A stretch of DNA of 64,000 nt, from positions 641,001-705,000 of the forward strand of contig OW387133.1 of assembly GCA_936440205.1 (NCBI GenBank). Reading direction: 5' to 3'. Source of the stretch: Lepidonotus clava. Its lineage: Eukaryota > Annelida > Polychaeta > Phyllodocida > Polynoidae. The notes below the pieces were generated by a model that saw only the letters and a program-made list of their open reading frames with translations, ran no database searches and had not been told where the DNA came from. Each line of letters opens with the position of its first letter. The first letter of the stretch is position 1. The position numbers and the translations under genes were made by a program. Shown piece by piece: positions 36,149 through 48,837 of the stretch.

Positions 36149-37474
36149 ACCACCAGGGGAATCTGTTCTCTCAAACTCACAACCAGGGGGCTCTGTCCTC
36201 TCACAAACTCACAACCAGGGGGCTCTGTCCTCTCACAAACTCACCACCAGGGGGCTCTGTCCTCTAACTCACCACCAGGGGGCTCTGTCCTCTCACACTG
36301 ACCACCAGGGGGCTCTGTCCTCTCACACTCACCACCAGGGGGCTCTGTCCTCTGACAAACTCACCACCAGGGGGCTCTGTCCTCTAAGTCACCACCAGGG
36401 GGCTCTGTCCTCTGACAAACTCGCCACCAGGGGGCTCTGTGCTCTAACTTACCACCAGGGGGCTCTGTGCTCTAACTTACCACCAGGGGGCTCTGTCCTC
36501 TCACAAACTCACTACCAGGGGGCTCTGTCCTCTTAGTCACCACCAGGGGGCTCTTTGCTCTAACTTACCACCAGGGGGCTCTGTCCTCTAACTCACCACC
36601 AGGGGGCTCTGTGCTCTAACTCACCACCAGGGGCCTCTGTCCTCTCACAAACTCACCATCAGGGAGCTCTGTGCTCTAACCCACCACCAGGGGGCTCTGT
36701 GCTCTAACTCACCACCAGGGGGCTCTGTCCTCTCCTATACTTTCCACCAGGGGGCTCTGTCTTCTCACAAACTTACAACCAGGGGGCTCAGTCCTCTCAC
36801 ACTGACCACCAGGTGGCTCTGTCCTCTCACACTGACCACCAGGGGGCTCTGTTCTCTCATATACTTTCCACCAGGGGGCTCTGTCTTCTCACAAACTTAC
36901 AACCAGGGGGCTCTGTCCTCTCACACTGACCACCAGGGGGCTCTGTCCTCTCACACTGACCACCAGGGGGCTCTGTCTCTAACTGACCACCAGGGGGCTC
37001 TGTCCTCTCACAAACTCACCACCAGGGGGCTCTGTGCTCTAACCCACCACCAGGGGGCTCTGTGCTCTAATTCACCACCAGGGGGCTCTGTCCTCTCACA
37101 CTCACCACCAGGGGGCTCTGCCTCTAACTGACCACCAGGGGGCTCTGTCCTCTCACACTCACCACCAGGGGGCTCTGCCTCTAACTGACCACCAGGGGGC
37201 TCTGTCCTCTCACAAACTCACCACCAGGGGGCTCTGTGCTCTAACCCACCACCAGGGGGCTCTGTCCTCTAACTGACCACCAGGGGGCTCTGTCCTCTCA
37301 CAAACTCACCACCAGAGGGATCTGTCCTCTCATATACTTTCCACCAGGGGGCTCTGTCCTCTCACACTGACCACCAGGGGGCTCTGTTCTCTCATATACT
37401 TTCCACCAGGGGGCTGTCTTCTCACAAACTTACAACCAGGGGGCTCTGTCCTCATAAACTTACAACCAGGGAAT
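36149..37474 (+). repeat. Minisatellite of about 45 units carrying a CTCF-like core
   Basis: Units of 24-32 bp alternate CCACCAGGGGGCTCTGTCCT with short spacers of types TCACAAACTCA, CTAACTCA, TCACACTGA and TCATATACTTT. By hand count there are about 45 units; most keep CCACCAGGGGGC exactly, a few read CAACCAGGGGGC or are mutated. CCACCAGGGGGC is the core of the consensus motif of the insulator protein CTCF (established for vertebrates and fly). All units are in the same orientation. The array lies between the end of the receptor gene and the convergent SH2 locus. Binding is not shown by sequence alone. Confidence 0.9.
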
Positions 37475-37890
37475 GTCTTCTCATAAACTCAGCACCTTCT
37501 AATCAGGGACTATTAAGATAAATTGTCACTTTAAAAGTACAGCTATATACGAGTGTTTAAGTTAGAAGAAATCTGTATTCCAAGAAAAGACAATCTGAAA
37601 TGATCTTAAATTTCTATAAAATGTAATGAAACAAATTAGTTCAAAAAAAATTATTTGAGGTCATTTACCTAAATAATACTTCGACATTACTAAGAAAGAC
37701 TGAAAAAGATATCTAGGTTACTGTTGATTGAATTTTATTCAGTTATTTTCTCCTCTTTGCTCCAGCACTCAGTTGATCCATGAACATACAAATTACTAAA
37801 TCAGAACTAATGATTTATTCCCACAATGCTACACAAAAAGCCATAGTTGATAATTCAACCCTCCCTTCTTTCAACACCGATAATCATATC

Positions 37891-38245
37891 TAGTTCTCCC
37901 TACCACGGATAGCTGATTTACAGTATTTTTACAGGCAAATTTGGACTGAATTTGTGGACAAAACCTATAGAAAAACTAAAGATGATGAACAAATGATTGT
38001 TATATGTCCATCTATATATAATAAATGAATTTTCAAAATGCTTCAAAAATATTAATTATGTATTGATACAAATTTAGAAAAGATAGATCTCTAGTTTTAC
38101 ATCATGTTGAACTTCTATTATTGCAATGATTAATGAAAATTCCTATACTAAAGCATTGTGATTTGTCTACAAATTACCCAGCATGCATCCTGATCTAGCC
38201 TAAACTGCAGGCAAAACTAAAGAAATTGGCTATCCGATGTTGGGA
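37891..38245. mobile_element. MITE family with TTCTCCCTACCACGGATAGCT ends, copy 1
   Basis: The left end at 37893 reads TTCTCCCTACCACGGATAGC; the right end near 38226-38245 (GGCTATCCGATGTTGGGA) is a decayed inverted match. The interior holds CCAGCATGCATCCTGATCTA, shared with the copy at 53444-53776 and the partial one at 1720-1976. It ends just where the duplication carrying SH2 cassette 1 begins. Confidence 0.55.
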
Positions 38246-41063
38246 CAGTTGACATGTCACCAAATATATCCAGCAGAAATGAAAAATTGACATGATTTTG
38301 ATTTGAAACCATAACACTCTGGTTTGGTAATGCTGCTTTATAAGGCATAGTCACTCATTAAAACCTTGCTCCATAATCAAACGCTCTCGGTCCCAATACA
38401 ACAACCTTGGTTCAAAGACCTACTGGCAAGTGGGACAGCAATTCTTGGAATGAGAAGCATATATTTCTAATTTGAAGATTCATATTTCATGGCACCCTTT
38501 CCTTTTTATGCTGTCATTAATTTATAGATAATTCTAGAACTAAGTGTAGAAACAGCGTCGCACAATACTTGAATATTCCTTTTCAAATATGACTTGACTT
38601 AGCACCTATTCAAGACCTCTTGCTACAAAACAATGCCATTATAAGACATAAAAATTGGTCAAATCATTTTAATTTTCAAGGTGTTTGGGACCACCCTGGA
38701 TACAAAGGGCCATCCGAAAGGATACAAAATAGTTTTTTCTGCTGGTACCTTTATATACCTTTATAAGAAAAATATTTCTGATGATACCTATTTTCCTAGA
38801 GACATCATTTATTTTCTGAGAGAGAGATAATCTGTTCTATCCTTATGACAAGGCTGTTGCTTTTTAAAGAGAAGAAACGTATGTCAGTGTATATCATTTA
38901 TGATGCCAGACATAACCAAATTCACTGATATAGAAAATATATCAGTGATTACATGCACATAAAGGAATTTTAGAGTACAATCAAAACAAATGAGACAAAT
39001 ATAACCAAACTGCATATCACATTTGCCATACAATCAAAGCTCTATCAGTTTTCAAAGGTCTGAAAGGTTTTTAAGTACTATATTTTGTAAACAGTAACAA
39101 GATCAAAATGAATGTACACAACTTCCAACAACCAGATTACAGACCATGTGACAATGTGTAACATTTCTCTAAGTACAGTCCACGCTAATCCCCATTTCAT
39201 TCTTCAACAGGATTTATTTGGAATATGTAGGCGGAAACTTGCTCTGCTAACATAGCATGGGGACTGTCTTTCTTTCGGATATTCAAATATCATTAAAATA
39301 CTTGGTGAATTATTCAAAACAGTTTTTGTTTGTTTACAGTTAAATTTCAAACACAATATTATTGGTAAATCAGCTTGGCTAAAAACTGCTTGGTATGTAG
39401 ACTTTGTTTTTTGTTTTAGGAATGTGTGATGTATAATAGAAACATGATATAGGATCAATCTTCTGAAGACAAGCAAAACTGTTCTGTTATAGAGAAAAGT
39501 ATTTTTGAATAAACGTTGCTGTGCAAACGTCACCTTCACTTACACTTTAATATCCCTACGGCAAGACCCACAGCACAATTCTTTACCACTGTCAACAGTT
39601 ATATGTATTTACTTTTAACAGTTTCCCATTCTGTTAATGAACCTTCATTACAAATGACCTCATATACATTTTTTAATGTTCATTTCTTTTTTTCTTTTTC
39701 TTTTTTTTATTGACTATACTCAATTACATGAAATGATCTTCCGTATAGATTATTATTCTCACTCACTTGATATTAAAGACTAGTCATGCACATTATTTTC
39801 ATATTATTTTATCTTTTCTTTAGCCCATCTGTCTTGACATAATGAGACATTTCTAATATCGTAGACTTTCTTGTTATGGAATGTTAACGGTTCGGTGGTG
39901 TGTGCAAATTAATAAAGGCAATACCACATCTACCACATGTATACTAAAGCACCTGGACCAAGGGGCCCTTTCGAATGGATAATAAAGACGTCTTAAGAAT
40001 CGGAGCTGTAGCTGAGTTTGATTGGGGCTATAAATTTGGGTTCTGGTCGTACATTACGGTGGATCTTTTAACATTGATTTTCACTTCAGGTGGGCATAGC
40101 CCTGGCTATGTCTCAAACTCGCCTTATGAATGTACATGTGCTTGCTTGACAGACCCTTTCATATTTGATAGACAGTAAACTCTGATTTAGAATATGATTA
40201 CAATAAGTACATCATTATACACACAGAAGTCAATTTACACTGCCTAGTCCATGTACAATATCATTATTGTGCCTCACTTCTCCCTTTTTCGGAGTCAGTG
40301 CGTATCATAACTTTCATAACAAAAAACACAACAATCCATAGAGATTGTCTGTAACAAAATTGTTCCAAAATGTGAAAAATATGAATTTGTAAATATCTAA
40401 ATGTACAGCTGTAGGAAATGAACAATTAACATATAAAGAACAATTCATATATAAAATATACTGATAAAATAGATATGCAAGTTTCACCAATATAATTCAT
40501 ATTTCATTACATTAAGCCAGATTTACCAAAATTCATAAATCTCTTAGATAGAAAATTTGATATTCCATGGTCATCCTTTCCCTTAAGATTGTCACCTCAA
40601 CTTTTACAACAATAAGGAAATGTCCTTTCCCTTAGCGCCATTATCAGGAACCTACCCTACAAATTCTCTGAGTAGCCCAAACTGCTATCATTTTGGGCAA
40701 GCAGATTAGTTGACTCCACTGGCCTGAAGTTAAATCCACTTGCCCAAGGCTCCATGCAAGCAGCTAAATTTGCAGACTGGCAGTAACTTGGCATAAAGTG
40801 TCTGTAGAAACTTAATGAATTGCAGCTGGTCTCTGAATGTGGTTTTAATGTCCTTCTACACTGACGCCTATAGGTGGCCCCACTAGCTTTATCATCATGA
40901 ACCTCATTATGTTTGGTACCTTACCCTGGGAACATCGTTGGTAACATACAAGATCCTACAGTTGTGCTTATACAAATATTGATGTTATTGTCTCTATGCC
41001 TGTCAGATGACCCAAGTCTGACATCCCATACATCGCTATTACTCTGAAATAATGACCCGCTTT

Positions 41064-43596
41064 TCAAACACCATATTTCTGCAGAACTAATTTTTGATGC
41101 GGCTCTAGGAGATCGCGGACGTGCTTGGGGAGCTTCCAGTGTGACTGGTTGTCTGGGTCAACAAAGAAGGCTTTGGGTCCGGTCGGGTTCCCTGTAAGGT
41201 GGACGGCCCACCTGAGAGGCAGCATGGCATCCTGGACATACAAACCACACTCGCACCGCTCAGATGACCGCAGGTGGTAGATCAGCTCTTTCGTGTGGTC
41301 CACATGGATTGGGCGTACCTCGTCGTACTCCAGCCCCGACAGGTCTGACCCGGGTGGTGGCGGGGGTGGTGGCGGGGGTGGGCGGATGTCGCGGATTCCT
41401 GGATCTGGACTGCCGGGGAGGGGTTCAGGTCCAGATTTTCTTCGCGGTATCCCGCCTGGACTGCTGCTGCCCCAGGCTGGCCTTTGGAGAGCTGGGGAGG
41501 AGGTGGACCTCTCAACTTTACCTCTGCCATTTAAGGCCGAGTTGTGAGTTGTAAATGGATCTGAATTGTCAACTGGGACCCAGGTGTCATCATGCTGACC
41601 ATCGTCTCCGGCCATGATTGGGTGGGTCAGCCTGATCCCCGCCACCTTCTCGACGTTTGGGACGTCCTCCTTGCTGTAGTGATCGACTAAATCAGACACG
41701 CAGGAGAACTTTTTATTCGACAAATAGTAACAGCCTTTCCGGACACCAATCTTGATGTGTTTCACTGCCATGTTGTGGCTGAAAAAATGAGAAGTATTGT
41801 TATTAAGAGGCGATCATCTGATTGCCTCTTTTTGGGAATCACTTCAAGTTTGTCAGTTATGACATCACACCTTCATCTGCTGGTTACCAGTATACTATTC
41901 CAGCCTTAACTGGGTCTATACTGTGGCTGAAAAACCAGCCAAATTCGTGAGATCTTCGTGATTTTGTGGCAACTAAGGAGTGTTGTTAACCATGTTTTTA
42001 GCCAAAATATTTCATGATAACCCCATACATGTTCACTGGAATAGTTTGACGTACTTGAATGAAATTTCAATTATTATTTATTTCAATGAAATGTTTATCA
42101 CCCTCTTTCTCCCAGTCTTTGTGTGTATAGATGGGGGTGTTACTGCCCACTTCTATAACCTGATGCTCAAACCACCTGGCATCAGTAGTTCACAAGATTC
42201 ACACTAGGGAACATTTTCAGAGGTAAAGCTCCTTTGAGAAGACAGATTTTATTCATAAGACATGGGAACAAGAATTATCTTAATTATGACCTGAACTGTG
42301 AACATAAATACCCTATAATACATTAGATTTTCAGAGAACAGCTAAATAGTGAAATCAGATTGCCTCTCTAGGGAGCTATCTCTCTTAATACCGACTTGGT
42401 ATGCTTCTAAAAAAAATGCAAATGTAAAATCCAAAGATCGTTTCAAAAATTACTAAACAAGAAGCAAAGGTTTGGCAATTGGCCAATAGGGAATATTTTT
42501 TGAGGGGTAATTTTCCACATATTATATCTGATGAACAACACAAAAACAATTATATAATGAAATAATAAATTTTCATTCTCCGCCATTTACTTATCTTACT
42601 TGAAAGGAACATGGTGATGACCGGGTTGCGTGAGAAAAGGTGCCCTACTTATCTTTAACCCTCTTAACTTTCTTAATGCTACTCATGATTATCATGATGA
42701 ATTTTAACCACTCATGTTTTCCTCATAGTTCCTGATATGTAATTCTACTGCAATATTTCACCTTTTAAAAATCTATTAACAGTATTTGACTATCATTAAT
42801 ATTTTACGCACAATTAATTTGGGCCAACATATAAATTTATGATATAAGTAGGTATCCCAACAGATGAAGCTAGAGGGGGGTCCACCCCAGAAAAATATCA
42901 ATGGTGTTAATTTGTTTAAATTTAGGATTTAATAGGTGGTTGGAAATTGAACAATAATCATTTTACTATATATTTTTTTATCAAATTAGGGAGATTTATT
43001 TTGGCAAACCAGAATTATAACTGGTTAACACAACCAACTACAGGGGTGTTGAAAAAAATCAAAATTTGCCCCTTTTCATCTTAAATCTTAAGGTATTTGT
43101 AAGTCATAAATATAAACATTTTTGGTATTAAATTGAAGCTCTAACTATGAACTATCCAGCTATATGGGTTACATAAAAGTATCTTGCATGGGGAAAGAGC
43201 GCAAAGGGAAGGAAAAAGGGGGGAAATGCCTTAAAAAAGTACATTTTGGTGAAAATGTCCTATTTTTTACCTTAAATTCGTAATTTAAAGGCATTTCTGA
43301 GCCACAAACCTATGTACATGCCTGGTAACAAATTGAAGCTTTTCTGATTACCCATCCTACTAAATGCTTTCCATTTTTCCAATCATAATGGGGAAAGTGC
43401 GCAAGGGGAAAGTGTATTTTTTTAAACCTGTCAAATTTTTTGACATAAAAAATTGATTAAGTATTCTAAAAATATTAAATTTTCTTCAATCAACGCCTTT
43501 TTCATGTTTTCTTGGTCCATTCTATCAATAACTTTTTTCAAATAAGGCCTCATTCCTTTTTGAAAAAATCATCTGGGATACCTAATATAAGTGATA

Positions 43597-43631
<35 letters not shown>

Positions 43632-43870
43632 TACTTGCTACATATCTATGTGATTAGGACAGTCTGCAGGTAAGTGCTATTTATGATAGGGAGAATCACC
43701 ATTAAAATAAATATGGTATTTATAGAATACAACCAAGGCAATATGACTCGAGAATATTCTGCAGTCTGTACTCACACGACGGAGAGGGTGAGGAAGCCGC
43801 TGCGGCGGATGCTGTTTCTCAGGATGAAGGCTCCGTTCACCTCGATGTGGTAACTCAGCAGCTTCACCAC
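41064..43870 (-). CDS. SH2 / Pro-rich / WW-like cassette 1 (two exons)
   Basis: Two exons on the minus strand: 43776-43870 (95 nt) and terminal 41064-41778 (stop 41064-41066). Together they encode 269 residues in phase. The first gives the middle of an SH2 domain with phosphotyrosine-pocket motif GAFILR; the second starts HNMAVKHIKI (beta-D region, similar to Vav SH2) and completes SH2 (DLVDHYSKEDVPNV). A linker follows with ten consecutive prolines, then a C-terminal module with YDEVRPI, a CECGL pair and LPLRW...FFVDP...HWKLP, resembling a stretched WW domain. The N-terminal part of SH2 must come from another exon; the one at 60574-60707 fits in phase. Function is inferred only as a phosphotyrosine and proline adaptor without catalytic domain. 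The 2.0-kb intron contains about 1.16 kb absent from cassette 2. Confidence 0.82.
43599..43629. repeat. AT microsatellite
   Basis: About 15 AT units in the extra 1.16-kb part of the cassette 1 intron. Similar TA runs are at 11024-11049 and 50325-50352. Confidence 0.9.
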
Positions 43871-46154
43871 CTGCAACCAGGGAGAGGGGTTTGTGAAAAC
43901 TGACGGCAGACCTTTTAACGCCTATATCTATATGGTCTATATGACTATATTCTATGTCCATAAACTTGTCCAACTTTAAGTTGAATTGGTTTTTTTTTTT
44001 TTACTTTATTATTTTAAAAAAGATTGAACAGAGATATCAAAATTCTGAGAGACCCGTCCCTCCATTAGAATGTTTAGAATAAGTATACGAAATTTCAAAA
44101 ATCTAACCCTGATAGTGTGTGAGAAATCATTGTTCAAATAATAGAAGTGAAAAAATCAAATTATCATTTTTTGTAACAATAACTTAGAAACATCAAAACA
44201 CTGTTACATTTTTGTATCATTAGATAAAGCATAAACATAGCATTTGAACTGCATATGTTACACTCATGTGGATAGAGGAATAGAATAAGAAAAATGTAAT
44301 AGTCCTGAGTGCAGGAAATCACGGCCCAGCAACCGGTGTCAATCCTTGAATAGATAATCATATCTAATTGACATGTCATTAGATAGATCAGGAAAAATGC
44401 AAAGTTGACATGCTTTTGATTTGAAACCTTAACACTCTGGTTTTGTAATGCTGCTTTATAAGGCACAATCGCAAATCAAACCCTTGCTCCATTATCTGAA
44501 ATGCTCTTGATACCAATACAATAACCTCAGTTCTGAGTCCTACTGGCAAGTGGGATAGCAATTCTTGGAAAGAGAAGCATATTATATTTTTCAAATTTGA
44601 GGGTTTATTATTCCATAGCACTTCAGGAAAATTCTAGATCTAGGTATAAAAGACAACAATTAGGAAACATTGATAATACTACCCCAATCTGCTAGATCAA
44701 TTTTATACTCTTGTAATCCAAAAGGGTTTCAAAATCTCTGATTAGATGCACATGATCATAATTTAGAGCACAATTATATGAATATGAGACAAATATAATC
44801 AAACTGCATATTACATTTCTCACATAGTCAATATTCAATCAATGTTTAAAGGTTTGAAAAGTGTTAAAGTAGTATACTTTGTAAACAGCAACAAGATCAA
44901 AACTGATGTACACAACTTTCAACAACCATAATAGAGGCCACATGACTTTTTATCAAGTACAGATCCACTATCTCCTCTTTTATTCCGCGAAAACATACAT
45001 AGTGATTTAAAACTCACTTTTTGTGCTTACAGTTAAAATGTAAAAAAAATTAATGAAATAAATAACTGGTAAATCAGCTTGGCTCCATACTGTTTCCAAG
45101 GTATTACTCAGATTTTTCTTTGTTTCAGAAATGTGGGGATGAACTAATAACTAATTGAATATTTTGAGAGGCTTGTCAAATTCTCAAAGTTGTGAAATTC
45201 TCACATTTATTCTTTTTAAGATCTATGAGTCACCTGAATAATTTGTAGAAACAACAGCACAATTCTTTATCATTAGCGACGATCATATTCATTATTGACT
45301 TTTTACAGTTCCCATTCTGTTGATGAACCTTTGTTACATACCACCTCATATATACATTCTTTAATGTATATTTCTCACTCATTTGATATTTAAGACTAGT
45401 CACTCATTTTGTTTTCACAATATTTTATGTCTTCAGTCCATCTGTTTAATGAGACATTCTAATATAAACTTGTTATGGAATGTTAATGGTGTGGCAGTAT
45501 ATGTAAATCGATGAAGACAATGGTAATTTGCAGAGCATAAGTGTGGTAGACTAGTAAAAGCTTGAATGGAAAGTGATCAAGCGATCAATATTTGGTGATC
45601 ATTACATGGTGATTACAACCACGTGGCTAAGAAATGAATTTAAAATTGATAAATTCTTAAGGTTGGGAAGTGTTGATTATGTTTTTTTAAATTAGATTTA
45701 GCAAAACATTTTGTTTAAAATGTTTGAGAATTCAAAATAATATGCATAATGTGTTGATGACCAATATGGCGGACAGCCCATTTTGGAAAATGTGACCTAA
45801 TCTGCACAACGTCTACACTAAAGCACTCGGGACAGGAAGGGCCCTGTTCTATGGATAATAAAGATGTCCTGAGAATCAGAGCTGTGAATATGTGCCAGCT
45901 TAACGAACCCTTTCACATTTGATAGACAGCAAACTCTGAGCTAGAAAATGATTACAATAAGTACATCATTAAATACACGTAAGTCAATTTACACTGCCTA
46001 GTCCAGGTACAATATCATTATTGTGTTTCACTTTTCACATTTTGGTGCCAATGGTAACCAGAATTTTTAAAACAAAATACACAACAATCCATAGAGATTG
46101 TCCATAACGCAATTGTTTCAAATTGTGAAAAATATGAATTTGAAAATATGTAAA

Positions 46155-46290
46155 ATTACAGCTGCAGTTTGTTTGTTGGTGTAGTTTAACGTCTGGCCAA
46201 TCCCCAAGGTTCCTTTCCGACTGCACAAGGTAATGCTTTTCAGCTGAAGGTGATCATATCTATGATATGATTTAGGAGAAACAGTATGTA
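46155..46290. repeat. SINE-like family A, partial inverted copy
   Basis: GTTTGTTGGTGTAGTTTAAC through GCACAAGGTAATGCTTTTCA to ATATCTATGATATGATTTAG; the distal half is missing. It is present in duplication copy 2 but not at the matching place in copy 1, so it inserted after the duplication. Confidence 0.55.
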
Positions 46291-46700
46291 AAGCTGTAGA
46301 AAATGAAAAATTCATAAAAAGAAAAATACTGATCAAACAGATATGTGAGTTTCACTAATATAACTTATATTAACAGATATAGCCAGACTTAGCAATATTT
46401 AGCAGACTGGTTGATTCAACCAGCCCAAAGTTGAAATCACTGGCCTGGGGCCCAATGCAAGCAGCTAACGTGAGACTGGCAGTTGTTTTATTGGACATAA
46501 TATGGGGCCCCTATAGAAAACTAGATGAGGTGCAGTAGGTATTTAACTGCTTTAGGGTTTAACTCATCATCACATGTCTTAATTCAGTTGCGTCAGGAGT
46601 CTGGTATCTTATTCTGCGTACATCGCTGGTCACATATAGAATCTATACAGTTGTGCTTATAATGTTGTAACTCTGTTACTCTGAAATAACAACCCGCTTT

Positions 46701-47694
46701 TCAAACATTATATTTCTGCAGAACGAATATTTGATATGGCTCTAGGAGAGCGCGAACATGTTTGGGGAGCTTCCAGTGTGACTGGTTATCTGGGTCGACA
46801 AAGAAGGCCTTGGGTCCGGTCGGGTTCCCCGTAAGGTGGACGGCCCACTTGAGGGGCAACATGGCGTCCTGGATATACAAGCCACACTCGCACTTCTCTG
46901 AGGACCTCAAGTGGTAGATGAGCTCCTTTGTGTGGTCCACGTGGATCGGGCGTACCTCGTCATACTCTAGACCCGAAATGTCCGACCCGGGCAGTGGGGG
47001 TGGGGGTGGCGGGGGTGGGCGGATGTCACGGAAAGGTTCCGGCCCAGATTTTCTCCGTGGTATACCACCTGGACTCCCACTGCTCCAGGCGGGCCTCTGG
47101 GGGGCTGGGGAGGAGGAGGACCTCTCCACCTTAATTTTGCTTTTTGAGGCCGAGTTGTGAGATGGTTCTGTGTTGTAATGTTGATTCTTGTCCCTGGCTA
47201 TGATTGGGTTGGTCAGACGGATGCTGACCACTTCCTCGACATTCGGGACGTCCTCCTTTCTGTAGTGATCGACTAAATGAGACACGCAGGAGAACTTTTT
47301 GTCTGACAAATAGTAACACCCTCTCCCGCCACCAATCTTGATGTGTTTCACTGCCTTGTTGTGGCTGAAAACAGGAATCAAAATAATTGTTATTCAAAAA
47401 TATAAATGTAAAAGTAAAGATCTGAAGTTTGCTTCGCAAATCAGCCAAGCATGTAGCAAAGGTTTTGCCATTGGCAAATAGGGAACATATTTTGAGGGGT
47501 AATTTTCCAAATATATCTGATGAAAACACGAAAAGAACTACAGTTTTTGTAATGAAATATTTCACGTTTCTCCTCAGCCATCTATTTGTCTGTACTCACA
47601 CGATAGAGAGGGTGAGGGATCCGTTGTCGCGGGTGCTCTTTCTCAGGATGAAGGCTCCGTTCTCCTTGATGTGGTAGCTCAGCAGATGCACCAC
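46701..47694 (-). CDS. SH2 / Pro-rich / WW-like cassette 2 (two exons)
   Basis: Close tandem copy of cassette 1: exons 47600-47694 (95 nt) and 46701-47364 (stop 46701-46703), encoding 252 residues in phase. GAFILR is kept in the first exon and HNKAVKHIKI opens the second. The linker is shorter by a few gaps but keeps RKSGPEP and the proline run. The C-terminal module is almost the same as in cassette 1 from SGLEYDEVRPI through HWKLPKHVR. The intron is only 235 bp. The same missing N-terminal SH2 segment applies here. It looks fully open, with splice sites intact, so it is probably used. Confidence 0.82.
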
Positions 47695-48837
47695 CTGCAA
47701 CCAGGGATTGTGAAAACTGACAAGGCCTTTTAACCACTATATCCAACACACTGGCCGAAAATGTCAGACATTAGTGTCCTTTTAAAACCATAAGAAAATA
47801 GAAGCTGATGACTACCAGACAAACGTCTGACACAAAAATAGTGGTTCAGTACACTGAGTAAACAGGCTTCTGAGACAGCTCTTCCATGTGTAGTTTGATT
47901 CACTTTTCTCTCAACATGCAGTTTTCAGAAAAATAATGCAAGTTTTCTGTTTTAATGTGTGGTATGGGCACTGAGTGGTCCTATACCTATTACTGATAGT
48001 GCAAGTGTATGTGCAAACTTTTTCGGGTAAACCCACACCTAAAAGCTTGAGCGAAAGGCCATTATTCTACCTCGAACATGTTTTGCATATGTCTATGGTG
48101 TATCTTAGGCAAAAAGAAAAAAATCAAAGGCGTCTTGAATTAAATAAACTAAATCTTATTTTCATATGATGATCGGGCTGCAAGGCAGCCACCTGTGCTT
48201 CGCCAAATGTAAACAATAACATGTGACGTCAGAGGAGCCATTGGGACCAGTTGGTCCTCAGAGTCATGTTTGAAAAGATCATTACGTCCAAACTGCTGCT
48301 TTTACAATTGGTAAAAATTCATCTGTATAATATGCATAACCTGAGAAGTTTTTAATACCAGGGCTCGCGCAAACCAGTTGCCACATTGCCAATACGACAG
48401 TAACTGCTATTTGGTGACAAAATTGATGGTATGGCGACACTTTTTGGCGACAGGATCTGCATGGAAAGTGTGTAGTGGTCCCTCTATGTCTAACATCAGA
48501 GATTTTAAGAGGGAAACATCTTATAAGGCGTAGCTTTATGGTGAACCCCGCCTGCTTCTGCTGACACACCCTTCTCCTGTCATGGCTTGGTGGCCGCCAA
48601 GGTCATCCTCCCACCCATGTACCTGGGGAGAGGTATGCCTAGGCATATTGCCGGGATATTAACACTCATTGCCGGGCAGTAAAATGGAGGACAGGTCAGA
48701 CTCCAGGTGGTGCAATTTAGGCCCATGGCAGTTGAGGTCATCTAGAGTGTTATTCAACATCTCAATTAGGATATGACGTTACAGTAAGCGTTTGTGGTGG
48801 TCATGATTAGGCGATGTATCCTATTCTTATAAACAGA

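Larger units (their letters stand above)
38246..43870. repeat. Tandem segmental duplication, copy 1 (cassette 1 and its 3' flank)
   Basis: Matches 44340-47694 in the same orientation: TAACACTCTGGTTTGGTAAT (38316) pairs with 44430, CCTACTGGCAAGTGGGACAG pairs with 44540, GGATAATAAAGACGTC (39977) pairs with 45854, and both exons are shared. The copy is longer because of about 1.16 kb extra in the intron at about 42600-43760 and other indels. Confidence 0.85.
44340..47694. repeat. Tandem segmental duplication, copy 2 (cassette 2 and its 3' flank)
   Basis: Direct repeat of 38246-43870, covering 3' flank, terminal exon, intron and the 95-nt exon. The unit does not appear to include a first SH2 exon. 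A family A SINE-like fragment (46155-46290) is private to this copy. Confidence 0.85.

Noticed and set aside
35859-36536. 225-codon plus-strand frame
   Set aside because: Most of it reads through the CTCF-like minisatellite; composition follows the DNA repeat.
16308-37474. CTCF loop between the single site at 16.3 kb and the array
   Set aside because: The orientations point away from each other, opposite to the convergent rule known in vertebrates, and the rule is untested in this kind of animal.
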